DNA of 64,000 bases from Methylorubrum aminovorans (GCF_022179725.1 NZ_BPRC01000007.1:1-64000), one strand, 5' to 3'. Shown: positions 1 to 9,093, counted from the first letter of the stretch. Program-made: numbers and translations. Notes: generated by a model from the letters alone, not told the origin.

Positions 1-252
1 AGCGGCAATCCGATCAGCCTTCGACAGCCTCTCCCCAAAGCAATGCCGCAACTGCCTCGCAGCGGCCGGCTACGACGCATACGATCCAGATTGATCGGCA
101 ACAGCTCTAGCAACAATCAAGCATTGCGAGCAGGTTGCCCCCACCATCGCCCACCTGACGACGACAGAGATCCTGCAACGAACGATCGCCACCCCGGCAA
201 CGGCGCGACACCGTCCAGCCAGGGTGGACAGACACTCTGGCCTTCCTCCTCG

Positions 253-2517
253 TCAGCCCTCGATGCGCGAGAAGTCGGCCACCTCGCGGGTGGCCGCGCG
301 CAGGGCATTGAGCAGGAGCAGACGATTCCTGCGCAGAGCCGGGTCGTCGGCGTTGACGGTGACGGTCTCGAAGAACGCGTCCACCGGCGCCCGCAGGTGC
401 GACAGCGCCCGCATCGCACCCGAAAAGTCCTCGGCCGCGATCGCCGCGGACGCCTCTTGGCGGGCCGCCGCGAGCGCCTCGGCCAGCGCCTGCTCCTCCG
501 GCTGACCGGAGGCAGCCAGCGCCGCATCGGGCGCGGCGTCGTAGGCCTGGCCGTCCTTCTTCTCCTCGATGCGCAGGATGTTGGCCGCACGCTTGTAGCC
601 GGCAAGCAGGTTCTTGCCGTCGTCGGTGCTCAGGAACACGCCCAGTGCCTCGACGCGGCGGACGACGAGCAGAAGGTCATCCTGACCGGGCAGGGCGAAG
701 ACGGCATCGATCAGGTCGTGGCGGGCGCCCTGGTCGCGCAGGTAGACTTTCAGGCGGTCGGCAAAAAACGCCAACAAATCTTTCGTCCTTGCAATTTCCC
801 ATTCCTGTGGCGGGATTTGCATACCCATCTTAGACTGCATCATCGATGCGGCCTTTTGTGAGACCGTCAACAATTTAGAAATCGTACCGTCGTCCGAAAG
901 ATCTCCAGACATTTTTAAAAAGCTCAAGCGAGCATCGATTGGCTTGCCCGCATTCACTAGCATGTTGGCCATTATTCTTCGACCAATCACAACTAGACCA
1001 AAAAACAACGCAATACGCAATTCGTTACTTAGAATTATACGAATCACACCTAGCGCTGAGCGCCGAAGCGCGTAAGGATCCTTACTTCCCGTAGGCTTCT
1101 CATCGATCGCCCAAAAACCAACCAAGGTATCGAGCTTGTCCGCCAACGCCACGGCCAGGGAGACCGGATCGGTCGGCACGCGGTCGCTCGGACCCACCGG
1201 CTTGTAGTGCTCCTCGATGGCGGCGGCGATGCTCGGGTGCTCGCCCTGGAGCGCTGCGTATTTGCGGCCCATCAGGCCCTGCAGTTCCGGGAACTCGCCG
1301 ACCATCTCGGTGACGAGGTCGGCCTTGGCGAGCCGGGCCGCGCGTTCGGCCAGGGCCGGGTCGGCGCCCACCAGCGGCGCGATCTCCTTGGCCAGCGCGG
1401 CGATGCGGGCGACGCGCTCGCCTTGCGTGCCGAGCTTCTCGTGGAAGACGATGGTGTCGAGCTTCGGCAACCGATCTTCCAACTTCGTTGCCTTGTCGGT
1501 CTCCCAGAAGAATCTCGCGTCCGAGAGCCGGGCGCGCACCACGCGCTCGTTGCCGGCGGTGATCGCCGCGCCGCCATCGGAGGCGACGAGGTTCGAGACC
1601 AGCACGAAGGCCGGCGCCAGCTCCTCGGAGCCGGATTTGCGCAGCACGAAGCACTTCTGATTGGCGCGGATGGTGGCCCGGATCGCCTCGGCCGGGATCT
1701 CGAGGAAGCGCTCCTCGAACGAGCCCATCAGCACCACCGGCCGCTCCACCAGTCCGGCCACCTCCTCCAGCAGGCCCTCATCCTCCACGAGGTCGAGGCC
1801 GCGGGCGAAGGCGAGATCCTTGGCGTCGTGCAGGATGATGTCCTTGCGCCGGTCGGCATCGAGGATCACGTCGGCGCGCTCCAGCGCCTGGACGTAGTCG
1901 TCGAAGCGGCGCACCTCGAAGGGCGAAGGCGCGAGGAAGCGGTGGCCGCTCGTGACCGAGCCGGCGGTGATGCCGTCGACCGAGAACGGCACGACGTCCG
2001 GCGTCTCGGTCTCGGGGCCGAAGGTGGCGACGATCGATTGCAGCGGGCGCACCCAGCGCAGGGAGCCGGGCTGGGCCGAGGCGGCGCCCCAGCGCATGGA
2101 TTTCGGCCAGGGGAAGTTCCGGATGATGCCCGGCAGGATCTCGGCCAGCACGTCCAGCGTCTCGCGGCCGGCCCGCTCGATCACCGCGAGGTAGAACTCG
2201 CCCTTCTTCGGATCGGTGACGGTGGTGGCCTGATCGAGGCTCGCCAGCCCCGCGCTCTTCAGGAAGCCCTGAACGGCGGCCTCCGGCGCGCCGACGCGCG
2301 GCCCGCGCCGCTCCTCACGCACCGCCTCGCCGCGGGCGGGCAGCCCGGCGATGTGCAGCGCCAGCCGCCGCGGCGTCGCGAAGGCCTTGGCGCCCTCGTA
2401 GAGGAAACCGCGCTCGACCAGCGCGTCGGTGACGAGCTTCTTCAGATCCTCGGCCGCACGCCGCTGCATGCGCGCGGGGATCTCTTCGGAGCGGAGTTCG
2501 AGCAGAAGGTCAGGCAT
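253..2517 (-). CDS. glyS: Glycine--tRNA ligase beta subunit
   Basis: Beta subunit of the alpha2-beta2 bacterial glycyl-tRNA synthetase, which binds tRNA(Gly) and works with GlyQ in the cytoplasm. The N-terminus ([14 protein letters not shown]) and the C-terminal DALR-like region with [18 protein letters not shown] (about residues 590-606) are typical of the family. At 754 residues it is clearly longer than E. coli GlyS (689). The extra length and an unusual base composition fall around residues 480-580, where codon use is AT-rich although conserved family residues ([17 protein letters not shown]) stay in frame. The start at [12 protein letters not shown] is the usual GlyS start. The reading frame is intact throughout, so the protein is probably functional. 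glyQ lies upstream on the same strand but two unrelated genes intervene. Confidence 0.97.
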   Translation of the reverse strand: MPDLLLELRSEEIPARMQRRAAEDLKKLVTDALVERGFLYEGAKAFATPRRLALHIAGLPARGEAVREERRGPRVGAPEAAVQGFLKSAGLASLDQATTVTDPKKGEFYLAVIERAGRETLDVLAEILPGIIRNFPWPKSMRWGAASAQPGSLRWVRPLQSIVATFGPETETPDVVPFSVDGITAGSVTSGHRFLAPSPFEVRRFDDYVQALERADVILDADRRKDIILHDAKDLAFARGLDLVEDEGLLEEVAGLVERPVVLMGSFEERFLEIPAEAIRATIRANQKCFVLRKSGSEELAPAFVLVSNLVASDGGAAITAGNERVVRARLSDARFFWETDKATKLEDRLPKLDTIVFHEKLGTQGERVARIAALAKEIAPLVGADPALAERAARLAKADLVTEMVGEFPELQGLMGRKYAALQGEHPSIAAAIEEHYKPVGPSDRVPTDPVSLAVALADKLDTLVGFWAIDEKPTGSKDPYALRRSALGVIRIILSNELRIALFFGLVVIGRRIMANMLVNAGKPIDARLSFLKMSGDLSDDGTISKLLTVSQKAASMMQSKMGMQIPPQEWEIARTKDLLAFFADRLKVYLRDQGARHDLIDAVFALPGQDDLLLVVRRVEALGVFLSTDDGKNLLAGYKRAANILRIEEKKDGQAYDAAPDAALAASGQPEEQALAEALAAARQEASAAIAAEDFSGAMRALSHLRAPVDAFFETVTVNADDPALRRNRLLLLNALRAATREVADFSRIEG
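781..1080. other. Low-G+C segment inside glyS
   Basis: By hand count G+C is about 46% over these 300 bases, while the flanking glyS sequence and the rest of the window look like about 70%. The shift continues with less strength to roughly 1140. It covers GlyS residues about 480-580, both conserved family motifs and a variable linker. An imported recombination patch or lineage-specific insertion that has not ameliorated would give this pattern; this is inference. Confidence 0.8.
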
Positions 2518-2704
2518 GCGCGCGGGAATAGCCGCCCGCTCGGGCCGCGTCGAGACGGGAGATGCGCCCGGTCTGTCACCGCCGGCGCTTCGTCATCGCC
2601 AGCCTCAATGAAGCGAGCCGGCACTCGGCTTTTCGCGAACGGGCGCGCCCTGGATCGTTTCGGCTTTGTCTCGCGAGGACGGGGGAGATGTCGACCGGTC
2701 GGCC

Positions 2705-4591
2705 TCACCCGATCCGTCCACCCCCCGTCCGCCGCACCGCCACCACGGACGGTCGCGGCGGCATGTCCGGCGAAAAGTCCGGCCAGCGGGTCGAAGGCTT
2801 CTCGTAGGAGCCGAGCGCCCCGTCCTCGTCGGGTTCGCCGGGATGTTGGACGGCGACGAAGAAGGTCTCGTCGTCGGGGGTGAAGCAGGGGCCGCACATC
2901 TCGGCGCCCACCGGCACCCGCAGGAAGTGGCGCGCGGTGCCCCGACGCGGCCCCTCCGTCTCCACCGCCCAGATGCCGTCGGCCCGGCCGGTGGCACGGC
3001 GATTGTTGCCGTCGGTGGCGATCCAGAGGCGGCCCCGCCCGTCGAAGGCACAGTTGTCGGGCATGCCGAACCAGCCGTTCTCGGTGGTCAGTGCGGAGAA
3101 GCTCGCCTTCACCTCGGGCTTGGCCGGATCGCCGCAGCGCACCAGCACCTCCCAGCGGAAGGTCTCGGCGCCGTGGTCGGTGCCGTCGGGGGCGATCTCG
3201 ATGACGTGGCCGAAGGCGTTAGGGCCGCGCGGATTGGCCGGCTCCTCCTGATCGGCGGTGCGCTTCGTGTTGTTGGTCAGCATCACGTAGACGCGGCCGG
3301 TGCGTGGGTTGGCCTCGATGTCCTCGGGCCGGTCCATCGGCGTGGCACCGAGCCGTTTGGCGGCGCGCCGCGTCTCGATCAGCACGTCGGCTTGGGATCC
3401 GAAGCCGTTGCCCGCGTCGAGCCCGTTTGCCCCGTGGACCAGCGGCAGCCAGCGGCCGGTGCCGTCCGGCTCGAACCGGGCGACGCTGAGCGTGCCGGAA
3501 TCGAGAAGGTCGACGTTGGCGCCGCGCTCCGCTTGCACCCTGCCATTGCTGACGAAGCGGTAGACGTGCTGGAAGCGCTCGTCGTCACCGAGATAGACGA
3601 CGTAGCGCCCGTCGATCGCGCGCGCCCCCGCCGCGCCCTCGTGCTTGAACCGGCCGAGCGCCGTGCGCTTCTTCGGGGTCGCGCCCGGATCGAACGGATC
3701 GATCTCGACCACCCAGCCGAACCGATTCGGCTCGTTCGGCGTCCGTGCGAGGTCGAAGCGCGGATGGAAGCGGCTCCAGGCATATTGCAGGCTGCCGATG
3801 CCCATCGCCTTGGCGTTGCCGGCCTCCGGATGCCCGGCGGGGAGGGCGCCGCCGAAATAGTAGTTGATGTTCTCCTCCCCCGAGAGCCACGTCCCCCAGG
3901 GCGTGACGCCGCCCGAGCAGTTGTTGATCATGCCGAGCACGCGCCGGCCGCTCGGATCGGCCTCGGTGACGAGGCGGGGATCGCCGGCCGCCGGACCGGT
4001 GAGATCCATCGGCGTCAGCGCCGTGATACGCCGGGTGTAGGGTGAGCCGACGACCGGGCGCCACCCATCCGCCTCACGGACGATCTCGACCACCGAACCG
4101 CCATGGGCGGCCATCTCGACCGCGACCTGAGCGGGGTTCAAGGCCGCGATCACGCCCTTGCGGTCGGCCGCATCGAGGCCGGGAAACATCAGCTCGGCAT
4201 TGGTGTATTCGTGGTTGACCACGAGCAGGCCGCGGCGGCCCTCGGTATCGAGCGGGATGAATCCGACGAAGTCGTTGTTGTAGCCGAACTGGCGCTCTTG
4301 GGCCGCGGCACTCTGCTTCTTCGGGTCGAAGGCGGGGGCGTCGGCAAACAGCGGGTCGCCCCAGCGCAGCAGGGGCTTCGCCTCGTAGCCCTCGGCCACG
4401 TGCAGGTGCTCATCGACGCCGGCCGCGAGTTCCGGGAAGTCGAAGGAGGGACGGTCCGCGGGGGCGGCGGCGGCCTGCGGCGCGACTCCGGCGGCGAGCG
4501 CGGCGGCAAGCGAGCCGCGCATCAGGTCGCGCCGGGAGAAGCGGTGCGCGATCACCGCGTCGAGGGTCGGGGCGTCGGGCAGGTCGGACAT
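2705..4591 (-). CDS. PhoX family alkaline phosphatase (DUF839), Tat-exported
   Basis: PhoX-type phosphatases are calcium- and iron-dependent periplasmic monoesterases that release phosphate from organic esters. The protein begins with a Tat signal: the twin-arginine motif SRRDLMRG at about residues 19-26, followed by an alanine-rich hydrophobic segment ending in AAAAPAD near residue 45. The body shows the DUF839 pattern, including FGYNNDFVGFIPL, LLVVNHEYTN, NNCSGGVTPWGTWLSGEEN and GMPDNCAFDGRGRLWIATDGN. The length (628 aa) fits the family. It sits between glyS and a small secreted-protein gene, on the same strand but with 92 bases upstream, so it may have its own promoter. No convincing Pho box was found upstream. 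Family is sure; substrate and regulation are not visible. Confidence 0.93.
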   Translation of the reverse strand: MSDLPDAPTLDAVIAHRFSRRDLMRGSLAAALAAGVAPQAAAAPADRPSFDFPELAAGVDEHLHVAEGYEAKPLLRWGDPLFADAPAFDPKKQSAAAQERQFGYNNDFVGFIPLDTEGRRGLLVVNHEYTNAELMFPGLDAADRKGVIAALNPAQVAVEMAAHGGSVVEIVREADGWRPVVGSPYTRRITALTPMDLTGPAAGDPRLVTEADPSGRRVLGMINNCSGGVTPWGTWLSGEENINYYFGGALPAGHPEAGNAKAMGIGSLQYAWSRFHPRFDLARTPNEPNRFGWVVEIDPFDPGATPKKRTALGRFKHEGAAGARAIDGRYVVYLGDDERFQHVYRFVSNGRVQAERGANVDLLDSGTLSVARFEPDGTGRWLPLVHGANGLDAGNGFGSQADVLIETRRAAKRLGATPMDRPEDIEANPRTGRVYVMLTNNTKRTADQEEPANPRGPNAFGHVIEIAPDGTDHGAETFRWEVLVRCGDPAKPEVKASFSALTTENGWFGMPDNCAFDGRGRLWIATDGNNRRATGRADGIWAVETEGPRRGTARHFLRVPVGAEMCGPCFTPDDETFFVAVQHPGEPDEDGALGSYEKPSTRWPDFSPDMPPRPSVVAVRRTGGGRIG

Positions 4592-4683
4592 CGTTGCGCG
4601 TCTCGTCAGCCAGTGAGAGGCGGCGCGACTATCCCCCTCAGATGTCGCTTCGATGACGCCACAGCCGTTGGATGTGTGGGGCT

Positions 4684-5127
4684 CTAACGAAGCGGCGCCG
4701 ACAGGAGAGCAATGAGATCCCAGGTCTCACCCTTCAGCGAGCGGACATTGGCGATCTTCCACGCGCCGGCCTCACGCACGAGGCTGTAGCGCAGCTCCTG
4801 CGGGCCGCCATTGCGGAAGCTCGCCCGCACCTCGGCCCGGTCACCCTCGTTCGAGAGCGGTGCGAGCGCCAGCGACTTTGCAAAGTCCGGCTCGGTGTCC
4901 TGACCGTTGACGTAAAAGGCGAAGCCGAGCCGCCCAACCTCGCCCTTGGCCTCGCGCTGGTCGCGCTCGTAGAGGGTCCGCAGACGCTTGGCGTAGAAGC
5001 GCACCGCGTTGATGTCGTCGGCCGCGTAGAAGGCCCGTACCGTCTCCACCGGGTCGGCCGCGGATTGCGCGAGCGCCGGTTCGGCGAGGAGCCCGAAGGC
5101 GAGGGTGAGGACGGCCCGGCGGTGCAT
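4684..5127 (-). CDS. Small secreted protein of unknown function, NTF2-like type
   Basis: A 147-residue protein starting MHRRAVLTLAFGLLAEPALAQ, a clear Sec signal peptide with cleavage expected after ALA. The mature part (DPVETVRAFYAADDINAVRFYAKRLRTLYERD... LRYSLVREAGAWKIANVRS) resembles the DUF3828/NTF2-like secreted proteins of alphaproteobacteria; no enzymatic motif is seen. The start was placed at the ATG one base after the glyQ stop (TGA-G-ATG), which makes translational coupling to glyQ likely. A longer frame reaching into glyQ was not used because the signal peptide begins at this ATG. Function unknown. Confidence 0.8.
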   Translation of the reverse strand: MHRRAVLTLAFGLLAEPALAQSAADPVETVRAFYAADDINAVRFYAKRLRTLYERDQREAKGEVGRLGFAFYVNGQDTEPDFAKSLALAPLSNEGDRAEVRASFRNGGPQELRYSLVREAGAWKIANVRSLKGETWDLIALLSAPLR

Positions 5128-5128
5128 C

Positions 5129-6103
5129 TCAGGCCGCGGCGGCTTGGTTGCCGGCAGGGGCGCCGGCAGGGTCACCGGAATGCCCGCCGGCCTCGGTCTG
5201 GAGCCACGCGGCGCCGCAGGCCTTGGCCAGCTCGCGCACCCGCAGGATGTAGCTCTGTCGCTCGGTGACCGAGATCACGCCACGGGCATCGAGCAGGTTG
5301 AAGACGTGGCTCGCCTTGATGCACTGGTCGTAGGCCGGCTGGACGATGCGGTGACGCGCGCCCTCGCTCTCGGGAGCGCCGGCCTCGAGGTAGAGGCGGC
5401 AGGCCTTCTCCGCGTCGGCGAAGTGACGAAACAGCATCGCCGTATCGGCGGCCTCGAAGTTGTGGCGCGAATATTCCTGTTCGGCCTGGAGGAAGACGTC
5501 GCCGTAGGTGACCTTGTCCTCGCCCTCGCCGCCGTTGAAGTTGAGATCGTACACGTTCTCGACGCCCTGCACGTACATGGCGAGGCGTTCGAGGCCATAC
5601 GTCAGCTCGCCGGCCACCGGCGCGCACTCGAAACCGGCGACCTGCTGGAAGTAGGTGAACTGGCTCACCTCCATCCCGTCGCACCAGCATTCCCAGCCGA
5701 GCCCCCAGGCGCCGAGCGTCGGGCTCTCCCAATCGTCCTCGACGAAGCGGATGTCGTGGAGCTTGAGATCGACGCCGATCGCCGCCAGCGAGGCGAGGTA
5801 GAGTTCCTGAAGGTTCGGCGGGTTCGGCTTCAGGATCACCTGGAACTGGTAGTAGTGCTGCAGGCGGTTCGGGTTCTCGCCGTAGCGCCCGTCCTTGGGG
5901 CGCCGCGAGGGCTGCACGTAAGCCGCCTTCCAAGGCTTGGGTCCCAGCGCCCGCAGCGTCGTGGCCGGGTGGAAGGTGCCGGCGCCGACCTCCATGTCGT
6001 AGGGCTGGAGGATCACACAGCCCCTGGCTGCCCAGAAGCGCTGCAGGGTCAGGATCAGGCCCTGGAACGAGCGTGTGGGCGAGAGGTCGGCGTCGCTCGA
6101 CAT
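5129..6103 (-). CDS. glyQ: Glycine--tRNA ligase alpha subunit
   Basis: Catalytic alpha subunit of glycyl-tRNA synthetase, which forms glycyl-adenylate and charges tRNA(Gly) with GlyS. The class II core is unmistakable: [35 protein letters not shown] at the N-terminus, [30 protein letters not shown] around residues 65-94 and [21 protein letters not shown] near residue 135. The length (324 aa) matches family members of about 300 residues with a short alanine-rich tail. Its stop lies one base before the next gene on the same strand. glyQ and glyS are usually adjacent; here they are about 2.6 kb apart. Confidence 0.97.
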   Translation of the reverse strand: MSSDADLSPTRSFQGLILTLQRFWAARGCVILQPYDMEVGAGTFHPATTLRALGPKPWKAAYVQPSRRPKDGRYGENPNRLQHYYQFQVILKPNPPNLQELYLASLAAIGVDLKLHDIRFVEDDWESPTLGAWGLGWECWCDGMEVSQFTYFQQVAGFECAPVAGELTYGLERLAMYVQGVENVYDLNFNGGEGEDKVTYGDVFLQAEQEYSRHNFEAADTAMLFRHFADAEKACRLYLEAGAPESEGARHRIVQPAYDQCIKASHVFNLLDARGVISVTERQSYILRVRELAKACGAAWLQTEAGGHSGDPAGAPAGNQAAAA

Positions 6104-6277
6104 GGCAGATCCGGCAGGAGGGAAGCTGCCGGACCGTTTAAGAGCGGGGGGCGGGGTGTCAAGCGAACCGACTCCCCAGCCAAGGCGATCGCTTGAAAGC
6201 GATCACCCCGATTTTTTTTGCCGACCTCAATCGCCGGCGCCCGCATCCGCGGGCTCAGGCATTCGCTCCGCTCGATG

Positions 6278-6344
6278 CCTCGGCAAGGGCCGAGGCCCGC
6301 TGCGCGCGGCACTCTTCGTGCCGCGAAGCCGCTCAAGCGACTTC
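6278..6344. repeat. Cluster of three tandem GC-rich hairpins
   Basis: Three stem-loops lie end to end: 6278-6295 (7-bp stem CCTCGGC, loop AAGG), 6305-6325 (8-bp stem CGCGGCAC, loop TCTTC) and 6325-6344 (GAAGcCGCT paired with AGCGaCTTC, one mismatch). They end three bases before the stop of the 52-residue gene at 6348, so they could act as its terminator. Such palindromes are common between genes in Rhizobiales. A fourth hairpin at 6187-6204 (stem GATCGCTT) is followed by eight T on the + strand. Confidence 0.55.
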
Positions 6345-6347
6345 GCG

Positions 6348-6506
6348 CTACGTGCGCGGGGTGGACCGTGTGAAGTTCCGCTTGGCCGTCCGTTCCTTCG
6401 GCACGGCCTCGATCGCCGGCTTGGCCGCCAGGAGACGCTTCACGCGCTCGTTGAAGTCGGACGAGGTGACGGGGCGAGCGCCCCCTTTTTCCGGAGCAAG
6501 AGCCAT
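6348..6506 (-). CDS. Conserved-looking small protein, 52 aa
   Basis: The peptide MALAPEKGGARPVTSSDFNERVKRLLAAKPAIEAVPKE... is basic and has no signal peptide or membrane segment; a short amphipathic helix (DFNERVKRLLAAK) is visible. The start at 6506 was chosen because it follows a strong ribosome binding site (GGAGG five bases before ATG). An upstream in-frame extension lacks such a site and reads like non-coding sequence. It is probably a real lineage-level small gene. No known domain was recognised and no function is proposed. Confidence 0.6.
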   Translation of the reverse strand: MALAPEKGGARPVTSSDFNERVKRLLAAKPAIEAVPKERTAKRNFTRSTPRT

Positions 6507-6663
6507 CGTGGCCTCCGCATGTACGCCCAAAGCACGGGATTGCGCGGAGGGTAAACAGGATATGGGGCGCCGGCCGGAATTTGCGAGGCGGAGGTCGCGC
6601 CGCACGGCGGCCACGCTCCCGTGCGTGCCGGCACATCTTTTTCAGTGTCGGCGGCTCAGAGCG

Positions 6664-6689
6664 GGAACGGCAAAGGTTGCTGCCAAGTT
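6664..6689 (+). promoter_or_regulatory. Possible EcfG-type promoter, imperfect
   Basis: GGAAC at 6664-6668, 17 bases, then AGTT at 6686-6689, about 65 bases before the start at 6754. The consensus described for EcfG (the PhyR-controlled general stress sigma factor) in Methylobacterium is GGAAC-N16/17-CGTT; here one base of the -10 differs. Weak on its own; the perfect copy at 23127 makes it worth listing. Confidence 0.3.
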
Positions 6690-6753
6690 AATGCGGCAAA
6701 GGAACAGCTCCGCTCCCCTACGAGGTCGAGCGGCCACCATTTTCGGATAGATC

Positions 6754-6996
6754 ATGCGCAAGGGATTGACTGTTTTCGCCGCTCTCACCGCGGCCTCACT
6801 CGCCACCACCGCGCTGGTGATGGGCGCTTCCAATGCGCTCGCGACCCCCGATCACACGATGGCGGTCGAGGAGATTGTGGCGGTCACGCCCATCGAGGTC
6901 GCCCCGGTCGCCGCGATGCCGGCGGCCGAGACCTGCGCTCGCAAGGTTCGGGTGGTTTATTCCGGCTACGCGACCCCGGCCGGCTGCGCGCGCTGA
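6754..6996 (+). CDS. Small secreted protein, 80 aa
   Basis: MRKGLTVFAALTAASLATTALVMGASNALA is a classical signal peptide, with AxA cleavage near residue 30. It leaves a mature chain of about 50 residues containing two cysteines (TCARKVRVVYSGYATPAGCAR) that could form a disulfide. The C-terminal CARKVRVVYSGY segment resembles short secreted peptides common in Methylobacterium genomes. It is monocistronic, convergent with the tetR gene that ends 12 bases downstream. An imperfect EcfG-type promoter lies upstream. Function unknown. Confidence 0.75.
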   Translation: MRKGLTVFAALTAASLATTALVMGASNALATPDHTMAVEEIVAVTPIEVAPVAAMPAAETCARKVRVVYSGYATPAGCAR

Positions 6997-7008
6997 CGCG
7001 GAGCGCCG

Positions 7009-7572
7009 TCAGGCGTCGCCGAGACAGCGCGCCGCCAAGCCCGCCAGGATCCGCTCGAACACCTCCGGCCGGTCGAGGGCGCGGGCCAGGACCACCGCTC
7101 CCTGGATACCACCCACGGCCTCCTCGGCGAGGACGCCGGCCGCCTCCGGACCATGACCGTCGCGCGCGAGGGCCGCGGCGAGCGCCTCGACCCAGCGGGC
7201 GAAATAGTCCCGCAGCCGGCCGGCGAAGCGGTCGCGGGCGTCGCTCAGGCTCAGCGCGCCGACGAGGCAGACCCGGCGGCCGGAGCGGAAATACGCTGCT
7301 GTCGTCGCGAACATCGTCGCCACGGCCGCCTTCGGATCATCCGCTTCCCGCAAGGGACGGTAGACGTTGGTCTCGAACCAGCCGTCGATCTCGGCAAGCA
7401 CAGCGGTCGCCATCTCCTCCTTCCCGCCGGGAAAGAAGTGATAGAGGCTGCCCTTGCCGAGTCCCGTCGCCTTCGAGATCAGCGACAGGCTCGCCCCCTC
7501 GTAGCCATGCTCGCGAAACACCTCCGCGAGCAGCGGCAGCACGTCGGACCGCTCGGCGACGGTGCGGGCCAC
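7009..7572 (-). CDS. TetR/AcrR family transcriptional regulator
   Basis: A 187-residue repressor-type protein. The N-terminal helix-turn-helix (LPLLAEVFREHGYEGASLSLISKATGLGKGSLYHFFPGGKEEM, about residues 13-55) is a textbook TetR DNA-binding domain, followed by an all-helical ligand-binding domain. The start is GTG at 7572, three bases after the TAG stop of the DUF1348 gene, so the two are co-transcribed and probably translationally coupled. A 43-bp palindrome upstream of the DUF1348 gene (8050-8092) is the likely operator, which would make the operon autoregulated. The inducer is unknown. Its C-terminal part resembles the TetR subgroup typically paired with small oxidoreductases or NTF2-like proteins. 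Confidence 0.92.
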   Translation of the reverse strand: MARTVAERSDVLPLLAEVFREHGYEGASLSLISKATGLGKGSLYHFFPGGKEEMATAVLAEIDGWFETNVYRPLREADDPKAAVATMFATTAAYFRSGRRVCLVGALSLSDARDRFAGRLRDYFARWVEALAAALARDGHGPEAAGVLAEEAVGGIQGAVVLARALDRPEVFERILAGLAARCLGDA

Positions 7573-7575
7573 GCC

Positions 7576-8040
7576 CTAGAGCCCCAGATCGCTCAAGGAC
7601 GGATGGTCATCCGGCCGGCGGCCGAGGGGCCAGTGATACTTCCGGTCGCTCTCGGCAATCGGCAGGTCATTGATGGAGGCGATGCGGTGGCGCATCAGCC
7701 CCGCCTCGTCGAATTCCCAATTCTCGTTGCCGTAGGAACGGAACCACTGCCCGCTATCGTCGCGCCACTCGTAGGCGAAGCGAACGGCGATGCGGTTCCC
7801 CTGGTGCGCCCAGACCTCCTTTATCAGCCGGTACTCCAACTCGCGTGACCACTTGCGCCGCAAGAAGGCGGCGATCTCTTCGCGTCCCTTCACGAACTCG
7901 GCGCGGTTCCGCCAGACGCTGTCGGGCGTGTAGGCGAGGGCGACCCGTTCCGGGTCGCGGCTGTTCCAGGCATCTTCCGCCATGCGCGCCTTCTGCGCGG
8001 CGGTCTCGTCGGTGAAGGGCGGAAGCGGGGGGCGCGACAT
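7576..8040 (-). CDS. DUF1348 (NTF2-like) family protein
   Basis: A 154-residue protein starting [46 protein letters not shown]. It has the features of DUF1348: the FxxGRxEI segment ([16 protein letters not shown]), [29 protein letters not shown] and the C-terminal [14 protein letters not shown]. These proteins adopt the SnoaL/NTF2 fold; no substrate is established. The start was set at the ATG at 8040 because family alignment begins here and the upstream extension runs into the operator palindrome. First gene of a two-gene operon with tetR. Confidence 0.9.
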   Translation of the reverse strand: MSRPPLPPFTDETAAQKARMAEDAWNSRDPERVALAYTPDSVWRNRAEFVKGREEIAAFLRRKWSRELEYRLIKEVWAHQGNRIAVRFAYEWRDDSGQWFRSYGNENWEFDEAGLMRHRIASINDLPIAESDRKYHWPLGRRPDDHPSLSDLGL

Positions 8041-8049
8041 GGCAGGGTC

Positions 8050-8092
8050 TTTCTGTACTGATCGGTACGAACAAGACCGATCGGTACAGAAA
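8050..8092. promoter_or_regulatory. Palindromic operator upstream of the DUF1348-tetR operon
   Basis: Two 17-base arms, TTTCTGTACTGATCGGT (8050-8066) and ACCGATCGGTACAGAAA (8076-8092), are inverted repeats matching at 16 of 17 positions, with a 9-base spacer. The right arm contains the self-palindromic core CCGATCGG. The site ends 10 bases before the DUF1348 start codon, where a repressor would block transcription. Assignment to the adjacent TetR protein is inference from position. Confidence 0.8.
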
Positions 8093-8232
8093 TCGACGTC
8101 GCTCCGCAAGCCGGCTTGAAGGCTGCTGACAATGATCGCGGCTCGGGGGTGGACTGCCGCAAAGCCAGCCATCCTCCGCGAAGCCGCGGCGGATCGGAAG
8201 CCGCCGGCGCGAGGGTTAGGAATGCACTTCGC

Positions 8233-9093
8233 CTACAATCCCAACCGCGCCCAGGCGGCGCGCTCCTCAACCGCCGCGATCACCGCATCGGGAATCCCGG
8301 CCGCCGCCTGGCCGGGGCCGGCGCGGCGCAGCAGGCGGGCGAGCCAGGAGCCGCGGGTCTCGGCCACGAGCCGCAACTCGACCTTGTCACCGTAGTGGGC
8401 GCGCAGCGTGCCGCGCAGGTCGCCGAGCTCGTCGACGAGGCCGAGGTCGAGTGCCTGCCGCCCGGTCCAGACCGCACCGGTGAACAGGTCGCGGCTCGCA
8501 TCGAGCTTCGGCCGGCGCTCGCGCACGAGACCGGTGAACAGGGTCTGCACGTCGGCCTGGATCTCCTTCAGCCGGGCGACGTCCTGCGGGTTCTCGGGCC
8601 GGAACGGATCAAGCATCGCCTTCGCCTCACCCTGGGTGTGGACGCGGCGCTCGACGCCGAGGCGCTCGATCAGCCGGTCGAAGCCGAACCCGGCCGAGAC
8701 CACCCCGATGGAGCCGACGAGCGAAGCGGGATCGGCGACGATCTCGTCGGCGGCGCAGGCGATCATGTAGCCGCCCGAGGCCGCGGCATCCTCCACGAAG
8801 GCGAAGACCTTGATCTCCTTCTCCGCGGCCAGCGCCCGGATGCGCCGGTAGATCAGGTGCGACTGCACCGGCGAGCCGCCGGGCGAGTTGACGACGAGCG
8901 CCACCGCCGAGAGGCCCGGCATCGTGAAGGCGCGCTCCAGGCTCGGCGCCACCGTACTGACCGAGAGGCCCGGCCGGAACGGCGAGCCGGTGCCGATCAC
9001 CCCGCTCAGGCGCACCACCGCGACCCGGGGAGGGGTCTGGCGGAAGCGGCGGGGCAGGAGGAAGCGCATCCAGGTCGGGACGGTCAGCGGCAT
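8233..9093 (-). CDS. S49 family serine peptidase (SppA/SohB-like)
   Basis: A short form (286 aa) of the signal peptide peptidase A family, serine-lysine proteases that cleave remnant signal peptides or membrane-associated peptides. The core contains VVRLSGVIG (residue 27), VNSPGGSPVQSHLIYRRI (residue 69) and the nucleophile motif AAASGGYMIACAAD with Ser106, followed by GSIGVVSA. The general base is probably Lys158 (GEAKAML). There is no clear N-terminal transmembrane helix, only a basic stretch (MRFLLPRRFRQT), so it may be cytoplasmic or peripheral. Upstream on the same strand are trmN6 and the DUF2007 gene. This order is conserved across Rhizobiales, usually with glyQS further downstream. 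Confidence 0.93.
   Translation of the reverse strand: MPLTVPTWMRFLLPRRFRQTPPRVAVVRLSGVIGTGSPFRPGLSVSTVAPSLERAFTMPGLSAVALVVNSPGGSPVQSHLIYRRIRALAAEKEIKVFAFVEDAAASGGYMIACAADEIVADPASLVGSIGVVSAGFGFDRLIERLGVERRVHTQGEAKAMLDPFRPENPQDVARLKEIQADVQTLFTGLVRERRPKLDASRDLFTGAVWTGRQALDLGLVDELGDLRGTLRAHYGDKVELRLVAETRGSWLARLLRRAGPGQAAAGIPDAVIAAVEERAAWARLGL

Noticed and set aside
43..861. An open frame at the left edge, opposite glyS
   Set aside because: It lies antisense to glyS over most of its length, has no ribosome binding site and no domain.
4592..4683. A Pho box upstream of the PhoX gene
   Set aside because: CTGT and GTCAT fragments are present but do not form two repeats at the required spacing.
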